Source of the DNA: Corinectria fuckeliana
Lineage: Eukaryota; Ascomycota; Sordariomycetes; Hypocreales; Nectriaceae
Length of the DNA stretch: 64,000 bases
Assembly (NCBI GenBank): GCA_019137255.1
Contig: WPDH01000493.1
Coordinates: 37,548-101,547, forward strand
Reading direction: 5' to 3'
The position numbers and the translations under genes were made by a program. The notes under the pieces are model-generated. The model had not been told where the DNA came from and made no database searches. It saw only the letters and a list, made by a program, of their open reading frames with translations. Positions 54,601 to 64,000 of this stretch are shown piece by piece (the first letter of the stretch is position 1; each line of letters begins with the position of its first letter).

Positions 54601-55743
54601 GTTGGACGCGGAGGTTGGATGGGGAATACATGTATATAGGTGGCATGCTAGAGCTCAGGTCCACGTGAAGGGGCAATGTACTTTGCATGCAAGCCGACGG
54701 ACCGTCCCACCGTCTCCGGCCCAGCGCCCCGGGCTTCTCGGGAGCCGAAGGAAGGGGCCGGGCCGGGACGGGACGGGACGGGACGAGGCATCTTACCATA
54801 CGCATCGCATACATACTCTCTCAAGTCCGAAAGGTTGGGCTTCACCTGGCCTCGTTCCGCTCTGCTCGTATCTCCTGCATCTACTCCGTGCATGGCCCAA
54901 CCATTTACGCGGGGGGTTGCTCATCGCGTATCTGACGCGCAAACGGGCGTGTCTTGCATGCACGCATCGGGGAAGCCTGCGGGTGGGTTATCACAGGCCG
55001 CCCACCTCCCCGTCTTCGGTCCAACCACTGCGCACACAGCCCTCTCGGATTGATCCCTCGCCTGAAAACCAATCGAAAAAAGGGCGAGCGCGCCCGGGAT
55101 AAAGGAGAATTATCAGGCCAGGGCTTTGGGCATCAGGGCAGACGCGGCGGTGCTCCGATGGACATGGACTAATTACGCTTCTTTCTTGGTCCAGCCACCG
55201 GGAATGCCGCCTCGAAGAAACGACCCAAGCTACGAAGGACTTCGTACGACGTGCTCCGTAGGCCTACATGGTACAGCATTCGTACTTCGTGCTTGTCCTG
55301 CATCCATGTCCAACCTCGTAAAAACGGAATCCTTCCAATTATAGCCCAGACGAGTTATGCTCATGCCCGGCACGCTGACGTGGAGATGGGTTAATTGGGC
55401 GGCTGGGCATGTGGGCCCAACCACGCACACCACGTAAACCACCTTGACCAACCTCTCTCCATTGCGCGTTTCCAGCCTACCGACTTTTTTCTGGCTGCGT
55501 GGGCGTTTACTACGTCGGGGATTCCCCAGCGTCGCTGCAACTGACAGTCCTATTCTCTCATATTCATCCTTTTTTCTGTTTCTGTTTCTGTTTCTGTATT
55601 CCTCCCCCCCCCCCCNNCCCCCCCCCCCCGGTATCGCTTCTCAGGATTGCGCTCCACTACGGCCACCGACTACAGCCCCCCACTATCGGAGCAGCACCTC
55701 CCTCTGCTAGATACACAAGCATCTCGGAATCTCAGACACTGTC
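54601..55743. other. intergenic, with small assembly gap
   Basis: No gene seen. Contains a (GGGAC) tandem repeat near 54762-54784, a TTTCTG tandem repeat near 55574-55600, and NN at 55616-55617 within a C homopolymer. Length at the gap is unreliable. Confidence 0.5.
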
Positions 55744-56884
55744 ATGACTCCCCAACAAGCGCAGTACATGAACAACCCCGACGAGCGAGGCCCGCGAAGC
55801 TCTCGCGAAGCACGCGCCGCCGCCCGCGCCGCCAAGAACGGCGCCAACGGCCACTACCGACGAGGCGCCCAGTCCCCCGACATGGACGAGTACCACTTCA
55901 GCGGCGGTGACGAGCCTCGCTCCCCCACCTCGGACATTGCTCTGCAGGACGCCATCCTCGCGCAGGCACAGCATCAGGTGCGTTTGTCTCTGTCCCTGCC
56001 TCTGCCTCTCCTTCTTCGGACCCGCAGTGCTAACGTCTGCCCCGTGAAAGCAGCGCGTCGTCCCCGTCAACCAGCAAACGGCCCGCAACCCGAACCAGCG
56101 CAAGCCTCCTCCGCCCGGGAGCAGCAACGGCGGCGGCGGCGGCCCTCCTGCCAACTCCCGCGGCGGCCCCGTCCCCCCGTCGTCCGGCAAGCCGCAGACG
56201 CAGCCGCCGTCGTACCCGGGCCCGCCGCTCGAGGACGGCCCCCAGAGCCAGAACGGCCAGGCGAGACAGGGCCACTACCGCCGCAACACAGGCCACGCCG
56301 TGCGCCGCCCCTCGGAAGCCGACGGCCCGCCTGCGTCCGGGCCCGACCCCCAGCACCAGCATCCCGGCTCCGGATCCCCTCCCCGCTCCGCACCCGCCCC
56401 CAACAGCCGCCGCGCGCAGCTGATGAGCCAGGAGTCGCAGCAGAGGCGGCCCCCGTCGCCCGGCGGCCGGTCGGTGTCGGGCAACTCCATCAACCGCCTC
56501 AACAGCCCCAGCGTCATGAAGAGCGTGCTCCAGCCGCTGGAGCTCAAGATCCAGGAGTACGACCACCTCATGCAGGAGGCCCAGCACCAGATGCTGCAGC
56601 TCGACGAGGAGCTCCGCCTGATGCAGGAGCGCCGGATGCAGGCCGAGGAGCGGTTCGTCGAGGCCAAGGCCAAGCACGACGACTACGAGCGCCAGCACCA
56701 GGGCGTGGGCCGCGCGCTGCGAGGCGAGCCGGAGCCGCAGCAGCAGCAGCGGATGATGTCGCCCGAGCCGATGCCGCGCATGGAGCGGCTAGACAGCTAC
56801 GACGAGCGCCCGGTTAGCAACCAGAGCTCCCACAAGGCCAAGGGGCGGTCCAGGCTCCGCCTCAGCCTCTTCAAGGGCAATTGA
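55744..56884 (+). CDS. conserved-looking disordered protein with a C-terminal coiled coil
   Basis: Two exons, 55744-55977 and 56054-56884, with a 76-nt intron (GTGCGT...AGCAG), giving 354 aa. The first 240 residues are Pro/Gly/Ser/Gln-rich and disordered, including a Gly run and repeated HYRR blocks. About residues 245-330 form a predicted coiled coil (VMKSVLQPLELKIQEYDHLM, then LDEELRLMQERRMQAEERF). The C terminus is basic, ending SRLRLSLFKGN. I do not recognise a named family; a cytoskeletal or polarity role would be a guess. It converges on nmt1. Confidence 0.72.
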
Positions 56885-57330
56885 CTAGCTCTGTGCGGAG
56901 GTCAAGGGCGGTGATTTAATGTGTAATGACTCCAAGGAAACCTCCGGCCAGATAGGATGGCACCATGTATACGAAGCAGCGGGCATATAACAACCCTTGG
57001 TAGGCACGACGGTTATTTGGGCATGGTTTGTTACGGATCCAGAAAAACGGAAAGGGGAGCGGAGGTCAATTTGTCCTTGGCGTAACGGATATGATTTGGG
57101 TAATTTACTTCAATGTCACATATCTTTAAATGCAATGTTGCTGCAGAAATGAGTGTATTCTGGAGACATGCGTGGTGTTGTTGAAAGCACGCGCTCCCGA
57201 ACTCGAGACGACTAGACAAGCGAAGGACTGACTGACGGCAAGGCTCAAGGGGTTTCAACCTCTACCCGTAAAGACTGGACGTGCTTGCCGTCGTCCCTTG
57301 ATCACATCGTCACGTCGACATCGACCTTAT
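56885..57330. other. convergent 3' flanks
   Basis: Space between two convergent genes. No coding frame of note and no repeats seen. Confidence 0.55.
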
Positions 57331-58554
57331 TTAGGTCTGAACACCGGTCGCCTCGGCCTGCAGCCTCTGGAACCCGCCAGCAGAAGCAACCTCCTTCTGC
57401 AGCTGGGCGATGCGCTTCTGGTCGCCGACGGGGTCGTCCGCTTCGGGCTCCAGCACCCACTCCAGGTACGAGTTGGTGTAGTTGGGCTCGAAGCCGGCGT
57501 CCAGCACGCCCAGGCGCTTGCCGTACTCGGTGACCTTGGCCCAGTCGCGCCGGACGTTCTTCAGGTCCTTGGAGAAGTAGGCGAAGCTGCGCTCGAACAT
57601 CTTGCGGTTCAGGTCGCTGCCCATGACGGGCTTGAAGGCCACGTACGCGGCCCAGGCCTGCTCGGGCTGCGCGAGCACGAAGTCGGTGGCGCGCTTGACG
57701 GCGCGCATGAAGGCGCGCGCGTCGGCCGGGCGCTCGCGCAGGAAGGCCTCGTTGCCGATGTACAGGACGGTGCAGAAGCAGCAGCAGCCCAGCTCGGCGA
57801 GCTCGTCGATGCGCAGCATCTGCACGTCGGACCGGGGGCGGCCCCGGGCGGCGAGCCACTCCTCGAGCTCGACCATCTGCACGTTCTCCAGCCCGATGCC
57901 GGCGTCGACGTCGCCGCGGATGATGGCGCGCGACACGTTCATGCCGCAGCGCACCGCCGTGTAGTCGTCGGGCGTCATGCCGTAGTGCGACGTCAGCTCG
58001 TCGATCTGGATCTTGCCGAACTCGCCCACGTAGCCGATGCGCTTGCCCTTGAGCGTGCGGAAGTCGGTCGTGATGCCCGACGACTTGAGGTAGACGACGC
58101 CCGTGAAGGGCTCGTCGAGCAGGCTGCCGATGGAGAGGACCGGGAAGTCGCGGGCCTTGGCCTAGAGGCGTGGGGGTGCGGTGTAAGTAGCTGAACGTCC
58201 CGTATGGGTAGAACAGGGGGTGGTTCTCTTACAGCGAGCGTGTGGATCATGGCCTTGAAGCCAAGGTCGACTTTGCCAGTTCCGATGATCTCGGTGACAT
58301 CCTGCAACCGTTAGCACCTCGCCATCCATCGTTGCACTGCGGTTTTCGAGAAACCTACACTGGGGTCGTTGGGCTCGAGCAGAGCAACCTTGATGCCTTC
58401 ATCCTTGAAGTATCCCTTGGCCTGGGCCAGGTACAGCGGGGCGTGGTAAGGCGTCGCGTGCCTAGCACAGCTGTCAACACTCATTCACACATCTAGCTGT
58501 CAAGGTCATCTCCCATACCAGTTGGTGAGGAAGGTGATCTTGTCAGTCGACATG
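57331..58554 (-). CDS. nmt1: HMP-P synthase, thiamine pyrimidine biosynthesis (Thi5/Nmt1)
   Basis: Four coding exons on the minus strand: 58554-58520, 58461-58359, 58301-58233 and 58161-57331, giving 345 aa, the usual family length. The product makes the thiamine pyrimidine from PLP and its own active-site histidine. The key residues fall at the yeast numbering: Lys62 and His66 in FKAMIHTL, and the iron-site motif CCCFC in ELGCCCFCTVLY. TNWHATPYHAPLYLAQ and VGEFGKIQID are family blocks. The leader contains an intron with a TPP riboswitch (58632-58782), so expression should fall when thiamine is present. Introns use GT donors throughout. The start is fixed by MSTDKITFLTNW. Confidence 0.96.
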
Positions 58555-58574
58555 GTGACGGATCAAGCGTGATG

Positions 58575-58799
58575 CTGCTAGGGTTAGTTTGCCAGCCACA
58601 CGCGGCGCGGGGGAGGGGGGAAATCAAGGAAGCATGTCCTTTCGCTGGTATTATCCAGATCAAGTTCGCCGGTATTTCTCAGATCAGCTCTGCTTTGCCC
58701 GTCGGCCAGCACTTTTGCCTCGGAAGAGAAGACCGTCGTGCCGGGGCGAAGCAGGCAAAGCAAGAGCCGAACACCCGGATGCGTTCTTTTAAACGTTAC
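58575..58799 (-). other. leader intron of nmt1 holding the riboswitch
   Basis: On the minus strand the donor AAG|GTAACG lies at 58799-58798, the branch ACTAAC near 58590, and two adjacent acceptors TAG (ending 58578) and CAG (ending 58575). The TPP aptamer lies wholly inside. In Neurospora NMT1 the same arrangement controls alternative splicing of the leader. Confidence 0.75.
58632..58782 (-). promoter_or_regulatory. TPP riboswitch aptamer, eukaryotic THI-box
   Basis: Read on the minus strand the conserved THI-box elements occur in order: GCATCCGGGTGTTCGG (P1/P2 5' strands), a long P3 arm, CTGAGAAATACCGG (the pyrimidine-binding CUGAGA and P2 3' strand), then CTTGATCTGGATAATACC and AGCGAAAGGACATGC (the pyrophosphate-binding arm and P1 closure). 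P2 pairs CCGGGTGT with AATACCGG; P3 pairs GCTCTTGCTTTGCC with GGCAAAGCAGAGC. The long P3 insertion is usual in fungi. It sits in the leader intron of a thiamine gene, where TPP binding would change splice-site choice. Confidence 0.95.
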
Positions 58800-58832
58800 C
58801 TTGATACGTTGGATTCTTGCGAAGGGTGCCAT

Positions 58833-60345
58833 GTTTGCCTTCTTTGAGGTTTCACATCGTACCAAAGGTTGGTTCGTTGGTTGGTTGGTGTGGCGAAGGG
58901 GGTTTGTGAAGTACGGGCCCGTGGTGGTGACTGGTCAATGATGAGGAAGTCTAAAGAGAGGAGAGAGTTGGGGGAATCCGGACTGAAATACTCCTCCCCG
59001 ACCTCCATGACTAAGTCAGTTCAGTCACTCAGGCAGTCAACTTGCTGATGCTCCAGTGAGGGGCACCGGGAACTGATCGGATGCTTGATGTCATGACGAG
59101 TGGGTATCCCGAGGGCAGTCTGCCGCCCTCATTGGTTGTTCGGCTAGCAGGACGAAGTGAAGACGGCTCGTCGTAGGATTTTGAGCGAGTTTCGATACGC
59201 AACTGGGTGAACTAGCGGGCGTTTCGCGCAGGGGGAAGCGAGTTCGGCAGAGGAGTTCCGAGAGAAGCATTCAACTTAGGGCTTAGGCAGTGCGGACGAG
59301 AAATCACGCAGAGGCAGAGGATTTGAGGTACATAACGCCGTTGACATCGTCCAAGTGTTGACTCTGTGGCAGGGCAAAGCGGGGAAGCGAGGAGTGCTGG
59401 TCGACATGATTCAGCGATGGTCCGAATGGCATTCAGACCATTCATGGAAATATGGAAAATATGGAAAACATGTAGCTTGCCTAGGAGAGATTCTAAAATC
59501 ACCAGTTGTCAAAAGTAACGGTCGGCTAGAAGGCTGCATCACTACTACGTCACTGCCCCCATATGACACCAGCTTGATCTAGGCCCTTCTCATCTTTCAC
59601 TTGAATATAATATCCTAACTGCTATAGTGCCCCAACTTATTAATGCTCTTATGCCTTAACACCTTAGTACCCTAGCTGCTTTACTATTATTAAAAGCAAG
59701 ACTGAAAGTTAGTATAGGCATACAATACACAGCCTAAATAGCACGAGTCTACTTAATTATTAAAGTTGTTAAGCATACTAGCTAGGATATTAAAGTTGGC
59801 TTCGCCTTTATATCAGGACGACTATTGTTTTGTAGGAAGATGATGAGAGAGGCCTCACTTCATCAGTCTGACCCAAGCATCACTCTCTGGAGGGTTCATT
59901 CGCCGAATCAAACGATGGCGGTCTTCCCCTCTCTGTTTGAGTTCCTCCAGCAAGCTAGCACTCAAAAGTCGGGAGAGCATCACGGGCTCAAGGTGTGTCT
60001 GAACTGACTCCAGCGACCCATCCCCTATCTTGTCTCTTCCCTAGGCGGCGGGGCAGGAGGGCGTTGAGGTAGCTCAGCGTCCTCAGGGGAAACATTCACA
60101 GTTCCCAGAGTAAGTCGCTTCCGTGCGCTTACCAACTTCCCATGTAGAACTAGAAGGGACCGGCTTTAAGTGCCTAGATACCTACCTGAAAAAAGCCCAG
60201 CCAAATCAACCGGAAACCGGGGCCAAACTAGGACAGCGAATCTCTTGCTCTTCATAAACTACAGTGCCTACACTTTATCAGGTGTTTACAGCAAGACGTT
60301 TTCGCTCACAACCTCCTCCTAATTCTCTACCCGATTCCCTGAGAC
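58833..60345. other. intergenic with an AT-rich island
   Basis: No gene is recognised. From about 59590 to 59820 the sequence turns abruptly AT-rich, with many TTAA/TATTAA words, unlike its flanks. This looks like decayed, possibly RIP-mutated repeat DNA, though no element ends or coding remnant could be recognised. Confidence 0.5.
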
Positions 60346-61533
60346 TTACTGCCCATCAGCATTCTGGTAGCAGGGGAACCAGCACTCAATCGCCTGCAGG
60401 TTCGGGGGTGTGCTCGTCACCTTGCAAAACCTCAGCGCCTGGCCGTCATTGGTAGCCGGCCCTCTCCCATCCCCCGTCGACTCGGAGTCCCACACGAAGT
60501 GGTTGACATTGTTCGCGTCGGAATACTCGAACCCCACTGCCGTTCCCAGGTTGCCCGTCTTGGTGATGGTCAGGCCGTTGGGCAGGCCCTGCAGCGTGCA
60601 AGTGCCCGTGACGCCCATGATGTTGCAGGACCGCGTGGTGGCCACCTCCTGGTTGTCGTAGTTGAAGAGCTTGACGTCGTTGAAGTCGCGGTCGCCCTGG
60701 CGCGTCATCTCCACGCTGCACTGGAAGACGTCCTTGTAGGCCGTGTTCTGCAGGGCGTAGCGGTTGCTGTTGCCAGAGGCGAGGTACGGCGCGTCAATCC
60801 TGCCGCCGTTGTTGGTCGGGCTCTTCCTGGTCATCTCGAACTGCAACCCGTCGGAGCCGCACATGGATGTGCCCGTGCCGATGCAGAACTTGAGCTTGCT
60901 CTGGTCGGCGCCGGCGAGGTCGAAGTTGACGTGGAAGTAGTCGTCCCGCGCCATCGGGCCGCCCGGCCGTCCCGGGTACGGGCCGCCCCGGTCGTTGATG
61001 AAGTTGCCAATCTTGGCGCCGAGCGACCGGTTCTCGCCGGCGGGGATGCAGCGGAGGCTGTTGCGGTTCTGCTTGTTGGGGAACAGCTGCTGCTGCGACG
61101 CGGCGGGCGGCCACTCGTCGCAGTCCATGTTGCCCGCCGCCGACTGGTCCTCGATGAACTTCTGGCTGAAGGGGTAGTTCCCGCAGACGCTGCCGCTCGA
61201 GGTCTGGCAGCCGGACTCGATGCGGTTGCGGTCGTTTTCGGCCGTGTTGCCGGGGCCGATGTAAGTGATCCTGTTCGCGTCCGGCGCCCCCGCCGCCTGG
61301 CAGTTGATGTAGTAGCACGCGTTGTTGCACGCGCCCTCTCCGCCCTGGCAGTTCACGGTGAAGGTGCCGAAGTCGCGGGCTTGTCGGGGGAAGAGGCGGT
61401 CTGCTCTTCCCGGGGGGAGAGAGGATCCCCATCCGGCATCGTATGAGTCCGATGGGGTTCCGGTGGACAGAACTCCGGGCTGAAGTAGCGCGGACAGACA
61501 GACGAGAGCGGTGAAGCTTTGTAACGAGGGCAT
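60346..61533 (-). CDS. secreted protein with a NucA/NucB-type deoxyribonuclease domain
   Basis: Single exon, 395 aa from the Met at 61533; an in-frame Met at 61599 would put residues ahead of the signal peptide and is rejected. Residues 1-23 form a signal peptide (MPSLQSFTALVCLSALLQPG). RLFPRQARDF near residue 50 may be a propeptide cleavage site. The domain runs from about residue 60 to 170: CNNACYYINC, then RNRIESGC and the core MDCDEWPPA, which matches the CDExP catalytic motif of NucA/NucB nucleases known from Bacillus and several fungi. The C-terminal 200 residues (DYFHVNFDLAGADQSKLKFC onward) have further paired Cys and are unassigned. Secreted DNA degradation for nutrition or competition is plausible but inferred. 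Confidence 0.78.
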   Translation of the reverse strand: MPSLQSFTALVCLSALLQPGVLSTGTPSDSYDAGWGSSLPPGRADRLFPRQARDFGTFTVNCQGGEGACNNACYYINCQAAGAPDANRITYIGPGNTAENDRNRIESGCQTSSGSVCGNYPFSQKFIEDQSAAGNMDCDEWPPAASQQQLFPNKQNRNSLRCIPAGENRSLGAKIGNFINDRGGPYPGRPGGPMARDDYFHVNFDLAGADQSKLKFCIGTGTSMCGSDGLQFEMTRKSPTNNGGRIDAPYLASGNSNRYALQNTAYKDVFQCSVEMTRQGDRDFNDVKLFNYDNQEVATTRSCNIMGVTGTCTLQGLPNGLTITKTGNLGTAVGFEYSDANNVNHFVWDSESTGDGRGPATNDGQALRFCKVTSTPPNLQAIECWFPCYQNADGQ

Positions 61534-62693
61534 ATTGTCTATAGTCCAAGCCAAGGATATGAGTATAATACGGCTTCGTGTAAGGGATTTCACAGGCAAT
61601 GGCTGGAAAACGGCTGAGCTGGACTGGACTGCGCTGCGCTGGTTGGATCAATAACCCATTGGTCTGCAACGAACTTCCTCTCATATATACTCAGACCCTA
61701 CTTGCAACACTCACAGAGAGCCCCATCCTTGAGATAAATCACGTTGTAATTGCAACTGCACAGGCGTGGACTTGGACCCCAAAGGGGCGCTGCCACAGCG
61801 CACTCAGCCATGTGTGTCATGTTCACCGCCGAGGCACATGGCCCTTTGTGATTCCCTAAATCTGCATGTTTGGTGTGCCTGCAGATTACGGACGGTTACA
61901 TTGGCCGTAGACAGCTTGAAAAGGAATGCCAAGACTCCGGATATGAGCCTGTTTTCCTGCAAGACTAATAATAGGCCAAGAGCGTCGGCTGTGGGCAATC
62001 CAGCGTCGCGAGACCTGCAGATGGTGGCTGCGATGTGATTCTCAGCTGAATCCTCTGGGAGTTGGGGTTGCAGCTGACCTGCGTTCTCCCCAGAAACTGA
62101 GACGAGGCATCCTACGGGATAGCGACTGCGATACAATTACGAGCTTCGAGCCACGATTTGCGGTAACACGACATGTTTCACCAGGAATCCATCCCATTTC
62201 CTTAATATTACGTGAGGTCGAGGCAGCGCCGTCATTTGTCCTTCACTTGCACAAGCTGAGCCATCACCGAAAGCTGGCGGAGCAGCATCTGAGATGCATG
62301 AAGCACGGGGCATGATTTGTTAAAAGTACCGCGCGGAACACGAGATCCCATTTGCAACCCTACCAGCTGAAAGTAAAAATAACCACTGCAACCTCTTCGG
62401 CTGAAACATGCCTCGTCCTGCCTCGTCCTACCTATCGTTGTCCCAACATTCTGACATAATCACTACACTCTGCCTCACGTGTTCAGGCTGGCCGTAAATC
62501 AACGCAACAGGCACATGAGAGGACGGGCAGTAACTCGTCAACCTACAAAATCTCGCCCACGTCTATTGAAACAAAAGTCTGTTCCACATAGGGGCTGATA
62601 CTGCTCAGGGTCACCATTCACGCCGTCCTCTACTCCAAGCCTTTTGGTCTGCACTATTGCAAGAAAACCCCAACTCACTTTCACCTTCACATC
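61534..62693. other. intergenic, no gene seen
   Basis: About 1.2 kb between divergent genes. Frames are short. Promoter elements for both neighbours must lie here, but none is clear. CTCACGTG occurs near 62474. Confidence 0.5.
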
Positions 62694-63320
62694 ATGGCTG
62701 GCCCGATCCCGCCTTACGCCCTCTTCGTCCTCGCCGAAGACATCGATGTCGACGTAAGTTAGCTTCCTCTCCTACCTGTCCGACACAGAGCAAGACGTGC
62801 AACCTAGCGCCAATTCTAAGTCGTCATCTAGTACTTGAACGACTCTCTGGCCCGGGCGTACAAAGGCAACTTCGAAGCAGGCTGGGACCTCTACGTCGCA
62901 ACTGATTCCTACGGCGACGCGCCCAAGAAGCTGCAAAACCAATACCCCGAGGGCACGAAGGCACCCATGGACGATGGCGGCTTCCGGTCCCCGTTCGTCG
63001 GGGAGACGCTCGAGTCCTGCGCGGAATGGCTGCAGGACGCGCCCGACGAGGTTGCCCTCAACCGCGAGTACTTTACCGCCATGGACCAGTCCTCGCGGGC
63101 GGACGACACGGTGCTCATCTGCCGAGTCGTGCCAGGTCGGGATGATGGAAAGCTGAACGTCGAGTATTTCCCGGAGAAGACCGACGATGCGACTACGCAG
63201 ACGGCTGTGTCCATGGGGCTCAAGTTCGACGAGGCGCTGCAGCGCTATCAGCGAAATCGCATGAGAGATGGGAAGCCGGATCGGAGCAAGGGGGAGCCTT
63301 ATAGTAGGGTGTCGTCCTGA
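62694..63320 (+). CDS. small protein of unknown function
   Basis: Two exons, 62694-62753 and 62832-63320, with a 78-nt intron (GTAAGT donor, TTCTAA near the branch, TCTAG acceptor), giving 182 aa. No signal peptide or membrane segment. The protein is mixed alpha/beta in look and acidic in the middle (EYFPEKTDDATTQT). YLNDSLARAYKGNFEAGWDLYV and RADDTVLICRV read as genuine coding sequence. I do not recognise a family or active site. Confidence 0.7.
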
Positions 63321-63692
63321 GACGGCAAGGTACAAGTGAGATGAAGAGAGTAACGATCAGCCTCGATATCACGAATTTGAACTTGCAGGTCTGATTCCAC
63401 AGCATCGCACCAAGAAAGTTGCAGCGGCGTAGTCTAGGCAGACAAGTCTAGACAATAAATACCAGGTAGCGGCTGATTTAACTGCGCTGTGAGATGAAAC
63501 ACAATTGCAAATGTTCCCAAGTTGCTAGATAGAATGATAGCCAGCAGGTGGGTTTCAAGCTGACGGCACATCCAAGTGTCACGATGCAGCGATAATAGCC
63601 ATCTCTCTATCGTAAAGTAGGGAGCGCGAGTAAGAAAAATCGCAGGAAATGGCAAAAAAAGTAAACTCAGGTGTGTCACCTGTGGCTGGATC
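63321..63692. other. intergenic, no gene seen
   Basis: Flank between the small protein gene and the tRNA. No coding frame of note. Confidence 0.55.
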
Positions 63693-63770
63693 TCTCCCGC
63701 CGGGAATTGAACCCGGGTCTCAAGCGNNAAGCGTGACAAGCTTGCATACTGACCACTATACTACGGAAGA
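63693..63770 (-). tRNA. tRNA-Asp (GTC), interrupted by an NN gap
   Basis: On the minus strand TCTTCCG pairs with CGGGAGA as acceptor stem. The D arm GTATAGTGGTCAGTATGC contains the A box, and CCCGGGTTCAATTCCCGG is the T arm and B box. The anticodon arm reads CAAGC TTGTCAC GCTT, giving anticodon GTC for Asp. NN at 63727-63728 interrupts the arm, and AAGCG stands on both sides of it. Without the duplicated five bases and NN the gene would be 71 nt, the right size. No CCA is encoded, as expected. The gap is most likely an assembly join artefact rather than a mutation. Confidence 0.85.
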
Positions 63771-64000
63771 TGGCAGGTGCTGAAGCACCTGTGTAGTGTG
63801 AGGGGTTGTTGGAGGGAGCTCAGTATTCAAGGACTAAAAGGCTTAGCCTCATCAGTGAGAAAGGGTAAGTGTTTCATCGTTGGATTACGCAGCCACCATG
63901 CAGTGGTTACCTACCTGTATTCACATGGAATTCGCCTTGATTTTCCCTTGAAGAGAATATTGCAGTCATGTTAGTTACATGCACAGTTTTGTCCGAGCTC
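63771..64000. other. window end, no gene seen
   Basis: Upstream flank of the tRNA; no feature recognised. Confidence 0.5.

Larger units (their letters stand above)
58564..58832 (-). other. upstream ORF in the nmt1 leader
   Basis: An ATG at 58832 lies 33 nt before the leader-intron donor. If the intron is spliced the frame reads about 14-15 codons and stops at TGA 58565-58563, 8 nt before the main ATG. If the intron is retained, the frame runs through the aptamer to a stop near 58584, about 82 codons. Either way it ends upstream of nmt1. Confidence 0.6.

Noticed and set aside
57298..58194. 298-codon plus-strand frame
   Set aside because: Antisense shadow of nmt1, whose family motifs are unambiguous on the minus strand.
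60499..61446. 315-codon plus-strand frame
   Set aside because: Antisense shadow of the secreted nuclease gene; Val/Ala/Arg-rich composition typical of such shadows.
1..64000. CRISPR arrays, telomeric repeats, intact transposase or reverse-transcriptase genes
   Set aside because: Looked for while reading; none was seen. The only mobile sequence supported is the small MITE.

Overview
The window is nuclear DNA from a filamentous ascomycete (Pezizomycotina), most likely a Sordariomycete. The evidence is gene density and style: mostly single-copy genes with zero to five short introns of about 50-90 nt carrying CTAAC/CTGAC branch sites, no operons, about half GC, and recognisable fungal orthologues (Cdc11/Nud1 scaffold, Kcs1, Alg14, Rsm25, Cox8, Mtr4, Dsc3, Ima1, Thi5/Nmt1 with a fungal TPP riboswitch). 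Species cannot be named from sequence alone.

Layout. 1-10.7 kb: septation scaffold cdc11 (minus) divergent from a large disordered protein (plus). 10.7-16.2 kb: a 5.5-kb gene-poor stretch holding a small TA-flanked MITE. 16.2-20.7 kb: inositol hexakisphosphate kinase. 21.5-23.1 kb: FAD oxidoreductase. 23.3-24.6 kb: an aberrant Rho-like GTPase gene with an in-frame stop. 25.2-27.0 kb: alg14 and mitoribosomal rsm25. 27.7-28.9 kb: relic of an ABCC transporter. 30.3-36.7 kb: PPR protein, cox8 and the exosome helicase mtr4. 37.0-42.3 kb: dsc3, ima1 and a TauD-type dioxygenase. 44.0-49.9 kb: MFS permease, alpha/beta hydrolase, secreted GPI-type protein, F-box-like protein. 51.5-54.6 kb: a Tyr/Gly-rich secreted repeat peptide divergent from a UstYa-like (DUF3328) oxidase. 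55.7-58.6 kb: coiled-coil protein and thiamine gene nmt1/thi5, whose leader intron contains a TPP riboswitch. 60.3-63.3 kb: secreted NucA/NucB-type nuclease and a small conserved protein. 63.7 kb: tRNA-Asp interrupted by an assembly gap.

Most of the window is housekeeping. Four places stand out: (i) the clear TPP riboswitch inside the nmt1 leader intron, with an upstream ORF whose length depends on splicing; (ii) the divergent pair of a UstYa-like enzyme and a signal-peptide-bearing Tyr-rich repeat protein, which resembles a minimal fungal RiPP cassette but lacks repeated dibasic sites; (iii) the Rho-like gene with Gln replacing the P-loop Lys, no CAAX box and a TAG in switch II; (iv) the ABCC relic. 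The TauD dioxygenase and the Dal5-type permease share one intergenic region and could work together in use of sulfonate or a related anion. Exon boundaries were set by hand from GT/GC-AG sites, reading frame and family alignment recalled from knowledge; no RNA data or database search was available.
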